A stretch of DNA of 64,000 nucleotides from HT1-32 sp040219025 (GCA_040219025.1 JAVJTE010000020.1:992001-1056000); one strand, 5' to 3'; shown: positions 34,390-42,732, counted from the first letter of the stretch. Numbers and translations are program-made. Notes: a model not told the origin generated them from the sequence alone.

Positions 34390-34975
34390 GTGCCCGGCTT
34401 TCCTCGGAAAGATTGTGCCGGAGATGACCGGCAATGGCACTGGCAACCCGGTCTGTCATGTCATCTGGTGACTCATCGTGACAGTCTACCGTGATGTCGG
34501 CTTCGGCATAGACCGGGTAGCGCCGGTCGATCAGGCCGGACAGAATTTCCCGCGGTTCGCCCTTGTTCAGGATCGGACGATGGGTCCGCCCGGCGGTGCG
34601 CTTGATCAGCAGATCGATATCGGCCCGCAGCCAGACGGAAAGCGCCTTCTGAAGGATCAGTTGCCGGGTGTCCGGGTCCATGAATGCGCCGCCGCCGGTC
34701 GACAGCACCATCGGCTCTGATGACAGCAGACGGCGGATGACCCGGCGTTCACCGTCACGAAATTCCGGCTCGCCATAGGTCGCGAAGATGTCGGCCACAG
34801 ACAATCCGGCTGCCGCCTCGATTTCGCTGTCTGCATCCGTGAAAGGCAGATTGAGTCGTTCAGCGATCTTGCGGCCGATACAGGTTTTCCCGGCACCCAT
34901 CAGACCGACAAATACAAGCGGGCGGTCCGGTATCACGTCACTGGTCTTTGCCTGTGTCAGGCTTGATTGGTTCAT
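34382..34975 (-). CDS. aroK: Shikimate kinase
   Basis: Phosphorylates shikimate at O3. The 197-residue P-loop kinase has Walker A GLMGAGKT, the shikimate-binding DADSEIEAAAG and FRDGERRVIRRLL, the GGGAF motif, and the lid arginines in GRTHRPILNKGEP. I place the start at the ATG at 34975; the frame stays open upstream but without family similarity. First gene of aroK-aroB-corC and divergent from the small membrane protein at 35141. Confidence 0.93.
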   Translation of the reverse strand: MNQSSLTQAKTSDVIPDRPLVFVGLMGAGKTCIGRKIAERLNLPFTDADSEIEAAAGLSVADIFATYGEPEFRDGERRVIRRLLSSEPMVLSTGGGAFMDPDTRQLILQKALSVWLRADIDLLIKRTAGRTHRPILNKGEPREILSGLIDRRYPVYAEADITVDCHDESPDDMTDRVASAIAGHLRHNLSEESRAHV

Positions 34976-35140
34976 CTCTGCTTCAGTTTCTGGTCCGCCG
35001 GCACGCGTTGCGCCTGCGGTCGCCTGCCGGTACACTGCCGTATTATCGTCATGTTGGGCAACTACCTTCGGTAAACTTATGCCGGTGTCAACAGCATCCG
35101 GCCGGAAAACGCAACCAATCGTCAGGGCGTCGTCAGAATA

Positions 35141-35275
35141 ATGTGGAAGTTCATCCTGTTGTTAATTGTGGCCGGAATTGTCGGCGGAGGGGTTTATCTT
35201 GCGACCTGGGACATGCCCCCGCCATCTGAACGCCTGGAGAAAGTTATTCCCAATGACCGTTTCAACAGCAATTAG
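35141..35275 (+). CDS. Small single-pass membrane protein (44 aa), unknown function
   Basis: ATG at 35141 opens a 44-codon frame: a short basic start (MWK), a hydrophobic helix of about 20 residues with glycines (FILLLIVAGIVGGGVYLA), then a polar tail DMPPPSERLEKVIPNDRFNS. It overlaps the next gene by 23 bases, as expected for a coupled gene. The charge layout suggests the tail is periplasmic. I do not know the family, but the position before the helical exported protein and xerD suggests a conserved three-gene unit. Confidence 0.6.
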   Translation: MWKFILLLIVAGIVGGGVYLATWDMPPPSERLEKVIPNDRFNSN

Positions 35276-37013
35276 ACGCAGTCTTCTGGCGGCAGTGGCC
35301 GTCGCGCTGCTTGGTGTGTTTCCCGTTCCGGCGGATGCACAGTCCGGACCGGTTCAGCTGCTGAAAAAGCGGCAGCCTGACCGGGCGACACCGCCCGCAC
35401 CTGTGACCCGCGATGCGGAGCCTGGAACCCGTGCGCCAAGTGGTGTGACGGTGCGGCGACTGGGTGTTGTCAGCACTGAATCGGTTGGCGTTCTGACAAG
35501 CGGTCAGGGTGGTCTTGGCAGTAATATGTGGGGCAATCTTGAGCGCAGCCGGGTTGTCGCCCTGCTGGATGCCCTGCCGGATCAGCTGGCCAGCCCGGCG
35601 CTTCGTGATCTGCAACAACGGCTGCTGCTGACTGCCGCCACCATTCCGGCAGGCGAGGGGCGGTCCGTGCTGGAGTTGCGCGCTCTCAAGCTGGCCGCAC
35701 TGGGCGATCTGGAAAGTGTCGAGCAACTGGTCGGGTCTGCCCCGGACAGACAGGGCAACGAGGTGCTGGACCGCCTGGTTGCCGAGGCGGCGCTGATGTC
35801 CAGTGACCCGATGACAGCCTGCAGCAATGCCGGATATATCAACCGGCAATACCGGTCAGGATTCTGGCAGCGCCTTGATATCTATTGCCGGATCCGCCAG
35901 CAGGACCGTAACGGAGCGATGCTGGGTCTTGACCTGCTGCGTGAATCCAGCGGGACAGCCCCGTTCCTGCTGGCGGCGGAAGCCGCTCTGGCGGGCGCGG
36001 ACCAGCCGAAGATACAGGCTGACGATCTTGACGTGCTGGATGTCGCGATGCTGATCGCCGGGGGCTATGGCCCGCCGGACGAGGCAATTGAAAGCATTCC
36101 GACCTCGACATTGCTGTCGCTGGCCTTTGCCGACACCGTACCCACCGAAACCCGTCTGCTTGCCGCCGAACGCGGTGTTGCCGCCGGGGTTGTCGAGGCT
36201 GACACACTGCGGAGTATCTATCAGTTCGTTGGCTTCGGGACGGCCCAGATGTCGGACCCGATTGCCTCGGCCCGTAATCTGGCACCCGGTCAGGCGCGGG
36301 CGCTGCTCTATCAGGCCAGCCAGATACAGTCCTTTGATGCCGCCCGGGCCGAGCTTATGCGGGCGGCACTGGCGACAGCCGGCACCGCCTGGCAGTATCT
36401 GGTTGTTGCCCATGCCTTTCAGCCGGTTGTCAGCAGCATATCGCCCAGTTCGTCGCTGAACTGGTTTGCCCCCTTTGCGGTGGCTGGTCTGCTGACCGCC
36501 GGTGACTATCCGTCAGCGGAACGCTGGGTTGCGATGATGGAAGCGAACGGACCTGTCAGTGACGAGGCAGCCCGGCTGGCGCGGGACCTGCGCCCGCTGA
36601 TCTGGATCGCCCAGTCCCCGGAACCGGCGCTGTCGCAAGTTGCTTCGGTTTTCCCCGGCAATGACGCGGGGGCGGATCTTAGTGTTCGGGCCAGACTGTT
36701 GCCGCTGATGGCGGCTGTCGGTATTCAGACCCCCGGCGAAAGCTGGACACCGCTGTTGTCCTGGATCGCCCCGCAGGCAGTGGAAATGGCACCGGAACAT
36801 CTGATCGCCGGTCTGCGCCGGGCAGCGGATCAGCAGCGGACAGCGGAGGTCGCCGTGCTGGCGCTGCGTCTGCTGGGAACTGCCGGCCCCGGTGGCTCGG
36901 CGCGGCAGGCCGTGGTTGTGGCGGTCGAGGCCCTGCAGCAGATCGGGCTGGAAGCGGATGCCCGGGCGATTGCGCTGGAATCCGCCATCGCCGGCGTCGG
37001 CTCCGGCAGCTGA
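35253..37013 (+). CDS. Exported alpha-helical repeat protein, unknown function
   Basis: A 586-residue protein with a signal peptide (basic RRS, hydrophobic LLAAVAVALLGVF, cleavage after ADAQ). A Pro/Arg-rich linker follows (about 31-70), then roughly 500 residues of Ala/Leu-rich helices that look like a TPR-like solenoid, although no single TPR motif is clear. Four cysteines are absent apart from the pair in the CSNAGY and YCRIRQ segments, which could form one disulfide. It is most likely periplasmic. It starts inside the small membrane gene and ends six bases before xerD. Confidence 0.75.
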   Translation: MTVSTAIRRSLLAAVAVALLGVFPVPADAQSGPVQLLKKRQPDRATPPAPVTRDAEPGTRAPSGVTVRRLGVVSTESVGVLTSGQGGLGSNMWGNLERSRVVALLDALPDQLASPALRDLQQRLLLTAATIPAGEGRSVLELRALKLAALGDLESVEQLVGSAPDRQGNEVLDRLVAEAALMSSDPMTACSNAGYINRQYRSGFWQRLDIYCRIRQQDRNGAMLGLDLLRESSGTAPFLLAAEAALAGADQPKIQADDLDVLDVAMLIAGGYGPPDEAIESIPTSTLLSLAFADTVPTETRLLAAERGVAAGVVEADTLRSIYQFVGFGTAQMSDPIASARNLAPGQARALLYQASQIQSFDAARAELMRAALATAGTAWQYLVVAHAFQPVVSSISPSSSLNWFAPFAVAGLLTAGDYPSAERWVAMMEANGPVSDEAARLARDLRPLIWIAQSPEPALSQVASVFPGNDAGADLSVRARLLPLMAAVGIQTPGESWTPLLSWIAPQAVEMAPEHLIAGLRRAADQQRTAEVAVLALRLLGTAGPGGSARQAVVVAVEALQQIGLEADARAIALESAIAGVGSGS

Positions 37014-37019
37014 CCCCCG

Positions 37020-37946
37020 ATGGAGCCGGAACTCGAGCTTTTCCTTGAGATGATCGCGGCGGAGCGCGGCGCTTCCCGTCAGACATCGAAAGCCTATCGC
37101 AGCGATCTGGCCGACTTTGCCGGGTTTCTGGATGGCCGTGGCCGGGACATGGTCCGTGCCGGGCGAGAGCAGATTTCCGATTATCTGACCGTGATGGCCC
37201 GGTCGGGGATGGCGGCGACAACACAGGCCCGGCGGCTGAGCTGCCTGCGGCAGTTCTATCGTTTTCTCATCGCCGAAAAGATACGGAGTGATGATCCGAC
37301 CGCCGCGATTGATGGTCCCCGACGTGGCAAGCCCCTGCCGAAATACCTGACTGAATTTGAAACTGCCCTGCTGATCGAGACCGCCGCCCTCGGGCATACG
37401 GCGCGCGATATCCGTCTGGTGGTGCTGCTGGAGCTGGCCTATGGCTCGGGGCTTCGTGTCTCGGAACTGGTTTCGCTGCCGCTGAATGCGGCGGCACGGG
37501 ATGAAGGCTGGCTGACGGTTCGGGGCAAGGGTGACAAGGAACGGATTGTCCCGCTCAGCGCACCTTCCCGGCAGGCAATCGAGGGCTGGCTGATGGTGCG
37601 CCCTGCGACAACGGGCCGGTCACGTGCGGCGGGCTATCTGTTTCCCGGACGCGGTGCCGCCGGCCATCTGACGGCGCAGACATTCTATAACGAACTCAAG
37701 GAACTGGCGGTCAGGGCAGGAATTGACCCGGCACGGGTCTCGCCGCATGTCCTGCGACACAGTTTCGCAACCCATCTCGTCGCCAATGATGCCGATCTGC
37801 GGGCGGTGCAGCAAATGCTCGGCCATGCTAATATCGCGACCACCGAAATCTATACCCATGTGCAGGATGACAGGCTGTCGGCGACCGTACGCCGCGCCCA
37901 TCCGCTGGCCGCGCTGTCAGAACAGCTGACGGGCAAGAAGGACTGA
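37020..37946 (+). CDS. xerD: Site-specific tyrosine recombinase XerD
   Basis: A 308-residue recombinase that with XerC resolves chromosome dimers at dif. The N-terminal SAM-like DNA-binding domain (about 1-95) is followed by the catalytic domain with the full set: Arg146 in GSGLRVSELVSL, Lys170 or 173 in VRGKGDKER, His243 and Arg246 in PHVLRHSFATH, His269 in MLGHANI and Tyr278 in TTEIYTHV. It is chromosomal housekeeping, not an integrase of a mobile element: it lies in an operon and no attachment repeats are seen. Confidence 0.93.
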   Translation: MEPELELFLEMIAAERGASRQTSKAYRSDLADFAGFLDGRGRDMVRAGREQISDYLTVMARSGMAATTQARRLSCLRQFYRFLIAEKIRSDDPTAAIDGPRRGKPLPKYLTEFETALLIETAALGHTARDIRLVVLLELAYGSGLRVSELVSLPLNAAARDEGWLTVRGKGDKERIVPLSAPSRQAIEGWLMVRPATTGRSRAAGYLFPGRGAAGHLTAQTFYNELKELAVRAGIDPARVSPHVLRHSFATHLVANDADLRAVQQMLGHANIATTEIYTHVQDDRLSATVRRAHPLAALSEQLTGKKD

Positions 37947-37954
37947 GGCCGGGA

Positions 37955-38548
37955 CTATTTGTCCTGGATCAGCTTGTCGAGCTGCTTCTGCATCGCCTCA
38001 AGCTGGGACTTCAGGTCGTTGAGGTCGTCACCCTTGGTTTCCGCCTTTGGACTGGCATCAGGTTTCTCTGAACTGTCAGCCGCCGGGATGCCGGGCGCGA
38101 ACATTTTCATCGCATTTTCAAACATCGCGACGTTCTGCTTGTTCAGCTCCTCGATCTGGTTCAGCGGGAACATGCCGCCCAGAGCCTTTTCCATATAGCC
38201 GCGCATCTGGTCCTGATTGGTCGAGAAACTGCCCATGGCATGTTCCAGATAACGCGGTACCAGTCCGCCAAGGCTGTCGCCATAGAACCCGATGAGCTGC
38301 CGCAGGAAGCTGATCGGCAACAGATTCTGTCCGCCCTTGCTTTCTTCCTCGACAATGATCTGGGTCAGTACCGAGCGGGTGATGTCTTCCCCGGTCTTTG
38401 CGTCGAAGACAGTAAAATCCTTGTCATCCTTCACCATCTGGGCGAGGTGATCGAGCGTGACATAGGAGCTCGTCTCGGTGTTATAAAGGCGCCGGTTCGC
38501 ATACTTCTTGATGGTAATCGGCTTGGCGCCGTCTGCACTGTCGGACAT
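37955..38548 (-). CDS. phaR: Polyhydroxyalkanoate synthesis repressor PhaR
   Basis: A 197-residue regulator that binds both PHB granules and the promoters of phasin and PHB genes. The N-terminal DNA-binding domain reads ITIKKYANRRLYNTETSSYV and FTVFDAKTGEDITRSVL; next come the PHB-accumulation repeats with LPISFLRQLIGFYGDSLGGL, and a charged C-terminal coiled coil ending in LEAMQKQLDKLIQDK. The ATG at 38548 is where the family begins. It is divergent from the phasin-like gene and near phaA-phaB. Confidence 0.94.
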   Translation of the reverse strand: MSDSADGAKPITIKKYANRRLYNTETSSYVTLDHLAQMVKDDKDFTVFDAKTGEDITRSVLTQIIVEEESKGGQNLLPISFLRQLIGFYGDSLGGLVPRYLEHAMGSFSTNQDQMRGYMEKALGGMFPLNQIEELNKQNVAMFENAMKMFAPGIPAADSSEKPDASPKAETKGDDLNDLKSQLEAMQKQLDKLIQDK

Positions 38549-38597
38549 CCTGTTCCAACCCGTAATTATTGCGCAGCAAAAACCATCGGCCAAATTA

Positions 38598-38609
38598 TTG
38601 TGCAATGCA
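38598..38609. promoter_or_regulatory. Putative PhaR box between phaR and the phasin-like gene
   Basis: TTGTGCAATGCA occurs here, 50 bases before the phaR start, and an 11/12 match (TTGTGCAACGCA) occurs before phaA. TGC...GCA dyads are the type of site reported for PhaR. A further TGCGCAGCA lies at 38571-38579. Confidence 0.45.
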
Positions 38610-38673
38610 AGACGCGATTGGTCCGGAACAGGTCGAACGTGACGCCCGCAGCAATGTCGGCCTATAGTAGAGC

Positions 38674-39045
38674 ATGACAGACAAGCCGCCCTTTGATGAG
38701 TTCTCCCGCGCCTGGATGCAGCTGATGAAGCCGCCGCAGGACATGAATGATGCGGAAAAAGAGTTCGCCGAAGTGCAGCAAAAAGCCTACCGGCTGGTGA
38801 TGGAGGGAATGCAGGCCTTCGCCACCGGGTTCAGTGAACGGGCTGTCGAGCATTTTCAGGCGGCGGCTGTTCCGGCACAGTCCTCACCGGTTGAGACAGC
38901 AAGGATCGAGCAGCTGGAAACGCGCCTCGCGCAGGTGGAAACGGAACTTGCTGCCCTGAAGGCATCGAAGACGAAGACGCCCCGCCGCCGGCAAGCCGGA
39001 AAGAAACCGGTGAAGAAAAAATCGCAGACTAACGCACCGGATTGA
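38674..39045 (+). CDS. Phasin/PhaM-like granule-associated protein (tentative)
   Basis: A 123-residue protein with an amphipathic helical N-terminal part (DEFSRAWMQLMKPPQDMNDAE, KAYRLVMEGMQAFATGFSER), a coiled-coil stretch (IEQLETRLAQVETELAALKA) and a very basic tail rich in Lys, Arg and Pro (KTKTPRRRQAGKKPVKKKS). This layout resembles phasins with a DNA-binding tail, such as PhaM, which tie PHB granules to the nucleoid. That reading rests on layout and on the position between phaR and phaA, not on strong sequence identity. Confidence 0.55.
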   Translation: MTDKPPFDEFSRAWMQLMKPPQDMNDAEKEFAEVQQKAYRLVMEGMQAFATGFSERAVEHFQAAAVPAQSSPVETARIEQLETRLAQVETELAALKASKTKTPRRRQAGKKPVKKKSQTNAPD

Positions 39046-39060
39046 TGTCAGACTCTGGTT

Positions 39061-39083
39061 TTGTGCAACGCAGCATCGCTGCG
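39061..39083. promoter_or_regulatory. Putative PhaR box and palindrome upstream of phaA
   Basis: TTGTGCAACGCA (39061-39072) matches the phaR-side site at 11 of 12 bases. It runs into a perfect palindrome CGCAGC-ATC-GCTGCG (39069-39083). Together they lie about 100 bases before the phaA start. Confidence 0.5.
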
Positions 39084-39180
39084 AAAGTCCGGCGAAAATC
39101 TGTATATGAATTGAATTTCGGCTTTTTTTCAGCTATTCACGATCACTCGGAACAAGTCGTAACCTCAGGAGGGAACCACC

Positions 39181-40353
39181 ATGACGGATGTTGTTATCGC
39201 AGGTGCAGCAAGAACGCCGATCGGCTCATTTTCAGGCGCTTTGAGCACGCTTTCCGCTACGCAGCTCGGCCAGGTGGCTGTTGATGCTGCGTTGCAGCGG
39301 GCCGGTGTCGAGCCCGGAGAAGTCAATGAGGTGCTGCTTGGTCAGGTGCTGACGGCGGGTGTCGGCCAGAATGCCGCACGCCAGACTGCGATGGCAGCCG
39401 GTATTCCGGAAAGTGCCACGGCGATGACCATCAACCAGGTCTGCGGTTCCGGCCTTCGTGCGGTTGCCATGGCGCAGCAGGCGATCAGATGCGGCGATGC
39501 CGATATCGTTGTCGCCGGCGGCCAGGAAAGCATGAGCCTTTCCGCCCATGCCATGCATCTGCGGTCCGGCACGAAGATGGGCGATGCCCAGATGGTTGAT
39601 ACCATGATCCGTGATGGTCTCTGGTGCGCCTTCAACGGCTATCACATGGGAACGACGGCAGAGAACGTCGCCGAGAAATTCCAGATTACCCGTGACGAGC
39701 AGGACAGCTTTGCCTGCGCCTCCCAGAACAAGGCAGAGGCCGCCCAGAAGGCCGGCCGCTTTGCCGACGAGATTGCTCCGGTAACGGTAAAGAACCGCAA
39801 GGGCGACATCACCGTCGATCAGGATGAATATATCCGCCATGGTGCGACGGTTGAGTCGCTGGCGAAGCTGCGCCCGGCCTTCTCGAAGGAAGGTACAGTG
39901 ACGGCAGGCAATGCATCCGGTCTGAATGACGGTGCGGCGGCACTGGTCATGATGTCTGGCGATGCGGCGGCGAAGCGCGGCATTACACCGCTCGCCCGGA
40001 TCGTTTCCTGGGCCACCGCCGGTGTTGATCCGGCAATCATGGGAACGGGTCCGATCCCGGCAGTCCGCAAGGCACTGGACAAGGCCGGCTGGTCAATCGG
40101 CGACCTTGACCTGATCGAGGCCAACGAAGCCTTTGCCGCGCAGGCGATCGGCGTCAACCGCGACCTCGGCTGGAATACGGATATCGTCAATGTGAACGGT
40201 GGTGCCATCGCCCTTGGCCATCCCATCGGTGCTTCCGGTGCCCGCGTCATCACCACCCTGCTGCATGAGATGGCACGCCGGGATGCAAAGAAGGGTGTCG
40301 CGACATTGTGTATCGGCGGCGGAATGGGAATCGCTCTCTGCGTTGAACGCTGA
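39181..40353 (+). CDS. phaA: Acetyl-CoA C-acetyltransferase (beta-ketothiolase)
   Basis: Condenses two acetyl-CoA to acetoacetyl-CoA, the first step of PHB synthesis. The 390-residue thiolase has the acyl-accepting Cys88 in NQVCGSGLRA, GGQESMS, the NEAFAAQA motif, the catalytic His in GGAIALGHPIGASGAR and the second Cys in LCIGGGMG. A strong AGGAGGG precedes the ATG. phaB follows after 84 bases that hold a hairpin. The phaC synthase gene is not in the window. Confidence 0.96.
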   Translation: MTDVVIAGAARTPIGSFSGALSTLSATQLGQVAVDAALQRAGVEPGEVNEVLLGQVLTAGVGQNAARQTAMAAGIPESATAMTINQVCGSGLRAVAMAQQAIRCGDADIVVAGGQESMSLSAHAMHLRSGTKMGDAQMVDTMIRDGLWCAFNGYHMGTTAENVAEKFQITRDEQDSFACASQNKAEAAQKAGRFADEIAPVTVKNRKGDITVDQDEYIRHGATVESLAKLRPAFSKEGTVTAGNASGLNDGAAALVMMSGDAAAKRGITPLARIVSWATAGVDPAIMGTGPIPAVRKALDKAGWSIGDLDLIEANEAFAAQAIGVNRDLGWNTDIVNVNGGAIALGHPIGASGARVITTLLHEMARRDAKKGVATLCIGGGMGIALCVER

Positions 40354-40365
40354 TAGTCTGACCTT

Positions 40366-40393
40366 GCGAAGGCGGGTGGGAGTCCGCCTTCGC
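40366..40393 (+). other. Hairpin between phaA and phaB
   Basis: GCGAAGGCGG (40366-40375) pairs perfectly with CCGCCTTCGC (40384-40393), loop of 8. No T-tract follows, so it more likely shapes mRNA decay and the phaA:phaB ratio than ends transcription. Confidence 0.55.
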
Positions 40394-40437
40394 CAATGGC
40401 CCGAACGGGCGATAACAGTATACTACAGGAGGTTTTA

Positions 40438-41160
40438 ATGGCGCGAGTAGCGTTAGTGACAGGCGGCACCCGGGGCATCGGCGAGGCGATCAGTATTGCC
40501 CTGAAGGAAGCCGGCTATAACACCGTCGCCAGTTATGCTGGCAATGATGATGCCGCAAAGGCATTCACGTCGGCGACCGGCATTCCGGCCTACAAGTTCG
40601 ACGTCGGAAATTTTGAGGACTGCAAGGCCGGGATTGGCAAGATCGAGGCCGAAGTTGGTCCGGTTGAGGTGCTGGTCAATAATGCCGGCATCACCCGTGA
40701 CGGCACCATGCACCGCATGGCGCAGGACCAGTGGCAGGCTGTTATCGACACAAATCTCGGCAGTTGCTTCAACATGTCCCGCTGTGTGATCGACGGCATG
40801 CGTGACCGCAATTTCGGCCGTATCGTCAATATCGGTTCGATCAACGGCCAGGCCGGTCAGTATGGTCAGGTGAACTATGCCGCCGCCAAATCCGGCATTC
40901 ACGGCTTTACCAAGGCGCTGGCCCAGGAAGGTGCCGCCAAGGGAATCACGGTCAACGCGATTGCCCCGGGCTATATCAACACCGATATGGTGCGTGCGGT
41001 GCCGGAAGCGGTGCTGGAGAAGATCGTCGCCAAGGTACCGGTTGGCCGTCTCGGCGAAGCCAGCGAGATCGCCCGCGGCGTGCTTTTCCTGGTCGCTGAC
41101 GACGCCGGTTTCGTGACCGGTTCGACCCTGTCGATCAACGGCGGTCAGCATATGTATTGA
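40438..41160 (+). CDS. phaB: Acetoacetyl-CoA reductase
   Basis: NADPH-dependent reduction of acetoacetyl-CoA to (R)-3-hydroxybutyryl-CoA. The 240-residue short-chain dehydrogenase shows VTGGTRGIGEAI, VNNAGITRD, the catalytic Ser in NIGSINGQAGQYGQ, Tyr-x3-Lys in VNYAAAKSG and NAIAPGYINTDM. The GQAGQYGQ loop is characteristic of PhaB. The ATG follows a perfect AGGAGG at 40427-40432. Confidence 0.96.
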   Translation: MARVALVTGGTRGIGEAISIALKEAGYNTVASYAGNDDAAKAFTSATGIPAYKFDVGNFEDCKAGIGKIEAEVGPVEVLVNNAGITRDGTMHRMAQDQWQAVIDTNLGSCFNMSRCVIDGMRDRNFGRIVNIGSINGQAGQYGQVNYAAAKSGIHGFTKALAQEGAAKGITVNAIAPGYINTDMVRAVPEAVLEKIVAKVPVGRLGEASEIARGVLFLVADDAGFVTGSTLSINGGQHMY

Positions 41161-41165
41161 GGTCT

Positions 41166-41195
41166 TCAGGGCGTGGCCTGCGGGTCACGCCCTGA
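41166..41195 (+). terminator. Probable terminator after phaB
   Basis: TCAGGGCGTG (41166-41175) pairs with CACGCCCTGA (41186-41195), a 10-bp stem with a 10-base loop, directly after the phaB stop. The T-tract is poor (GCCCTTACCCC). Confidence 0.5.
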
Positions 41196-41257
41196 GCCCT
41201 TACCCCTCTGCGCCTGACCTTGCCTCATCGTCACGGCAGCCTGATCCGGCGTGAAAT

Positions 41258-41998
41258 ATGGACGGTGATTTCTTTCTTCTTTCGGCGCTGATTGCTGCCG
41301 GTGCGGCCATTCAGGCTGCCGTGGGATTTGGCTTTCCCTATCTGCTTGCCCCCGTTGCCCTGTTCATTCTGCCGGAACTGATTCCCGGTCCAATTCTGCT
41401 GCTGACCCTGGCGATCAACAGCGAGATTGCCTTCCGTGAACGCGGGGATGTCGATTTCCCGGCGGTCGGCTGGATAACGGCGGGACGGGTTGCCGGTGCG
41501 GTCGCAGCCGCGGCAATGTTCGGCGCTTTCAATGCCGATATTTTCAAACTGGTTCTGGGCGGTGCCCTGCTGATTGCCGTTCTGCTGACGGCAGGCGTCG
41601 GGGCCCACATGGTCCGGCGCAACCGTGGCAGCCTGACAGGGGCCGGGGTGGCGGCGGGCATCATGGGAACGCTGACCGGGGTTGGTGCCCCGCCGATTGC
41701 GTTGCTGTATTCCGGCGAGGAGCCGTCGAAGGTGCGCAGCATTCTGTCAGTCAGCCTGCTGATCGGGGTGGTGATCTCCGTCTTCATGCTGTGGCTGTTC
41801 GGGCATTTCGGTATGGCAGAGGTCTGGCTGGCCCTGACCTTCCTGCCAGCCACCCTGATCGGTGTGCTGGGGGGGCGATATCTGTCGCGCCACATCGACA
41901 AACGCCGCGCACGTGTGGCGATACTGGCAATTTCTGCCATCGCCGCCATCGGGCTGATCGGCGACGTGGTTATCCCTTACCTGCTGATGCTGGCCTAG
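41258..41998 (+). CDS. TauE/SafE-family membrane exporter
   Basis: A 246-residue protein with about eight hydrophobic helices. The family signature is repeated in both halves: AAIQAAVGFGFPYLLAPVAL at the N-terminus and GIMGTLTGVGAPPIALLYS near residue 130. TauE/SafE proteins export sulfite, sulfoacetate or similar organic anions. No sulfonate-degradation genes are nearby, so the substrate is open. It converges on the metallo-hydrolase with a 4-base overlap. Confidence 0.85.
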   Translation: MDGDFFLLSALIAAGAAIQAAVGFGFPYLLAPVALFILPELIPGPILLLTLAINSEIAFRERGDVDFPAVGWITAGRVAGAVAAAAMFGAFNADIFKLVLGGALLIAVLLTAGVGAHMVRRNRGSLTGAGVAAGIMGTLTGVGAPPIALLYSGEEPSKVRSILSVSLLIGVVISVFMLWLFGHFGMAEVWLALTFLPATLIGVLGGRYLSRHIDKRRARVAILAISAIAAIGLIGDVVIPYLLMLA

Positions 41999-42732
41999 AA
42001 TCTGACGATCTTGCCGTCTTCTGCCAGGTCATGCGGGATATCCGCAAGCTGCTGCAGCATGTCATCGCTCATATGGGTCAGCACCAGATGCTTCGGACTG
42101 ATTTCCGGCAGATGCGCCTCCAGTGTTGCCAGATCCAGATGCAGCGGAACGCTCTTGTCCCGGAAATAGGCTTCGGCCACGAACAGGTCGACATTCCGTG
42201 CCGCCTCGACCAGGGCGTCGGTCCAGGCCGTATCGCCGGAATAGGCAACGGATTTTCCCTCGGCCTCCACACGCAACGCAAAGAAAGGGCCGCCGGGATT
42301 GCCGTGGATCACCGATTGCGGTGTCACGGACAGGCCTGAAACCTCGGCCGTCACCCCCGGCTCCAGCTCGATCATGTTCAGTTCGAACTTCTGTTTCGTG
42401 CCGCTGGAGCCGGGGAAGGCGGTTTCCATCACCCGGACATACCAGTCCCGGAGACCGGCTGGTCCGGCGATGGTCAGCGGTGTCGTGCGTTTGGTAAAGA
42501 ACTGGGCATCCAGCATCAGAAAGGGCAGGCCGCCGAAATGGTCGGCATGGAAATGCGTGAACAGGATGACATCGATTTCATTGTGGTTGATGCCAAGCTG
42601 CTTCATCGCAATCAGCGACGAGGCACCGCAATCGATCAGGAAGTTCGTGGTCTCGCCGGTTATGTGGAAGCAGGTATTGAACCGTCCGCCACTGCCAAAA
42701 GCATCACCGCACCCGATGAATTGTAACTGCAT
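41995..42732 (-). CDS. MBL-fold metallo-hydrolase (RNase Z-like subgroup)
   Basis: A 245-residue metallo-beta-lactamase-fold hydrolase. The metal motif HFHADH is at residues 60-65, further ligands are probably in QSVIHGNPGG, the Asp of VAYSGDTAWT, and His in LVLTHMSD. The opening LQFIGCGDAFGSGGRFNTC is shared with RNase Z and phosphodiesterase-type members, but the long exosite arm of tRNase Z is missing. Phosphodiesterase or lactonase activity is possible. Confidence 0.82.
   Translation of the reverse strand: MQLQFIGCGDAFGSGGRFNTCFHITGETTNFLIDCGASSLIAMKQLGINHNEIDVILFTHFHADHFGGLPFLMLDAQFFTKRTTPLTIAGPAGLRDWYVRVMETAFPGSSGTKQKFELNMIELEPGVTAEVSGLSVTPQSVIHGNPGGPFFALRVEAEGKSVAYSGDTAWTDALVEAARNVDLFVAEAYFRDKSVPLHLDLATLEAHLPEISPKHLVLTHMSDDMLQQLADIPHDLAEDGKIVRF

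Noticed and set aside
37020..37946. Tyrosine recombinase as sign of a mobile element
   Set aside because: Length, motifs and operon position fit chromosomal XerD; no att sites or phage genes surround it.
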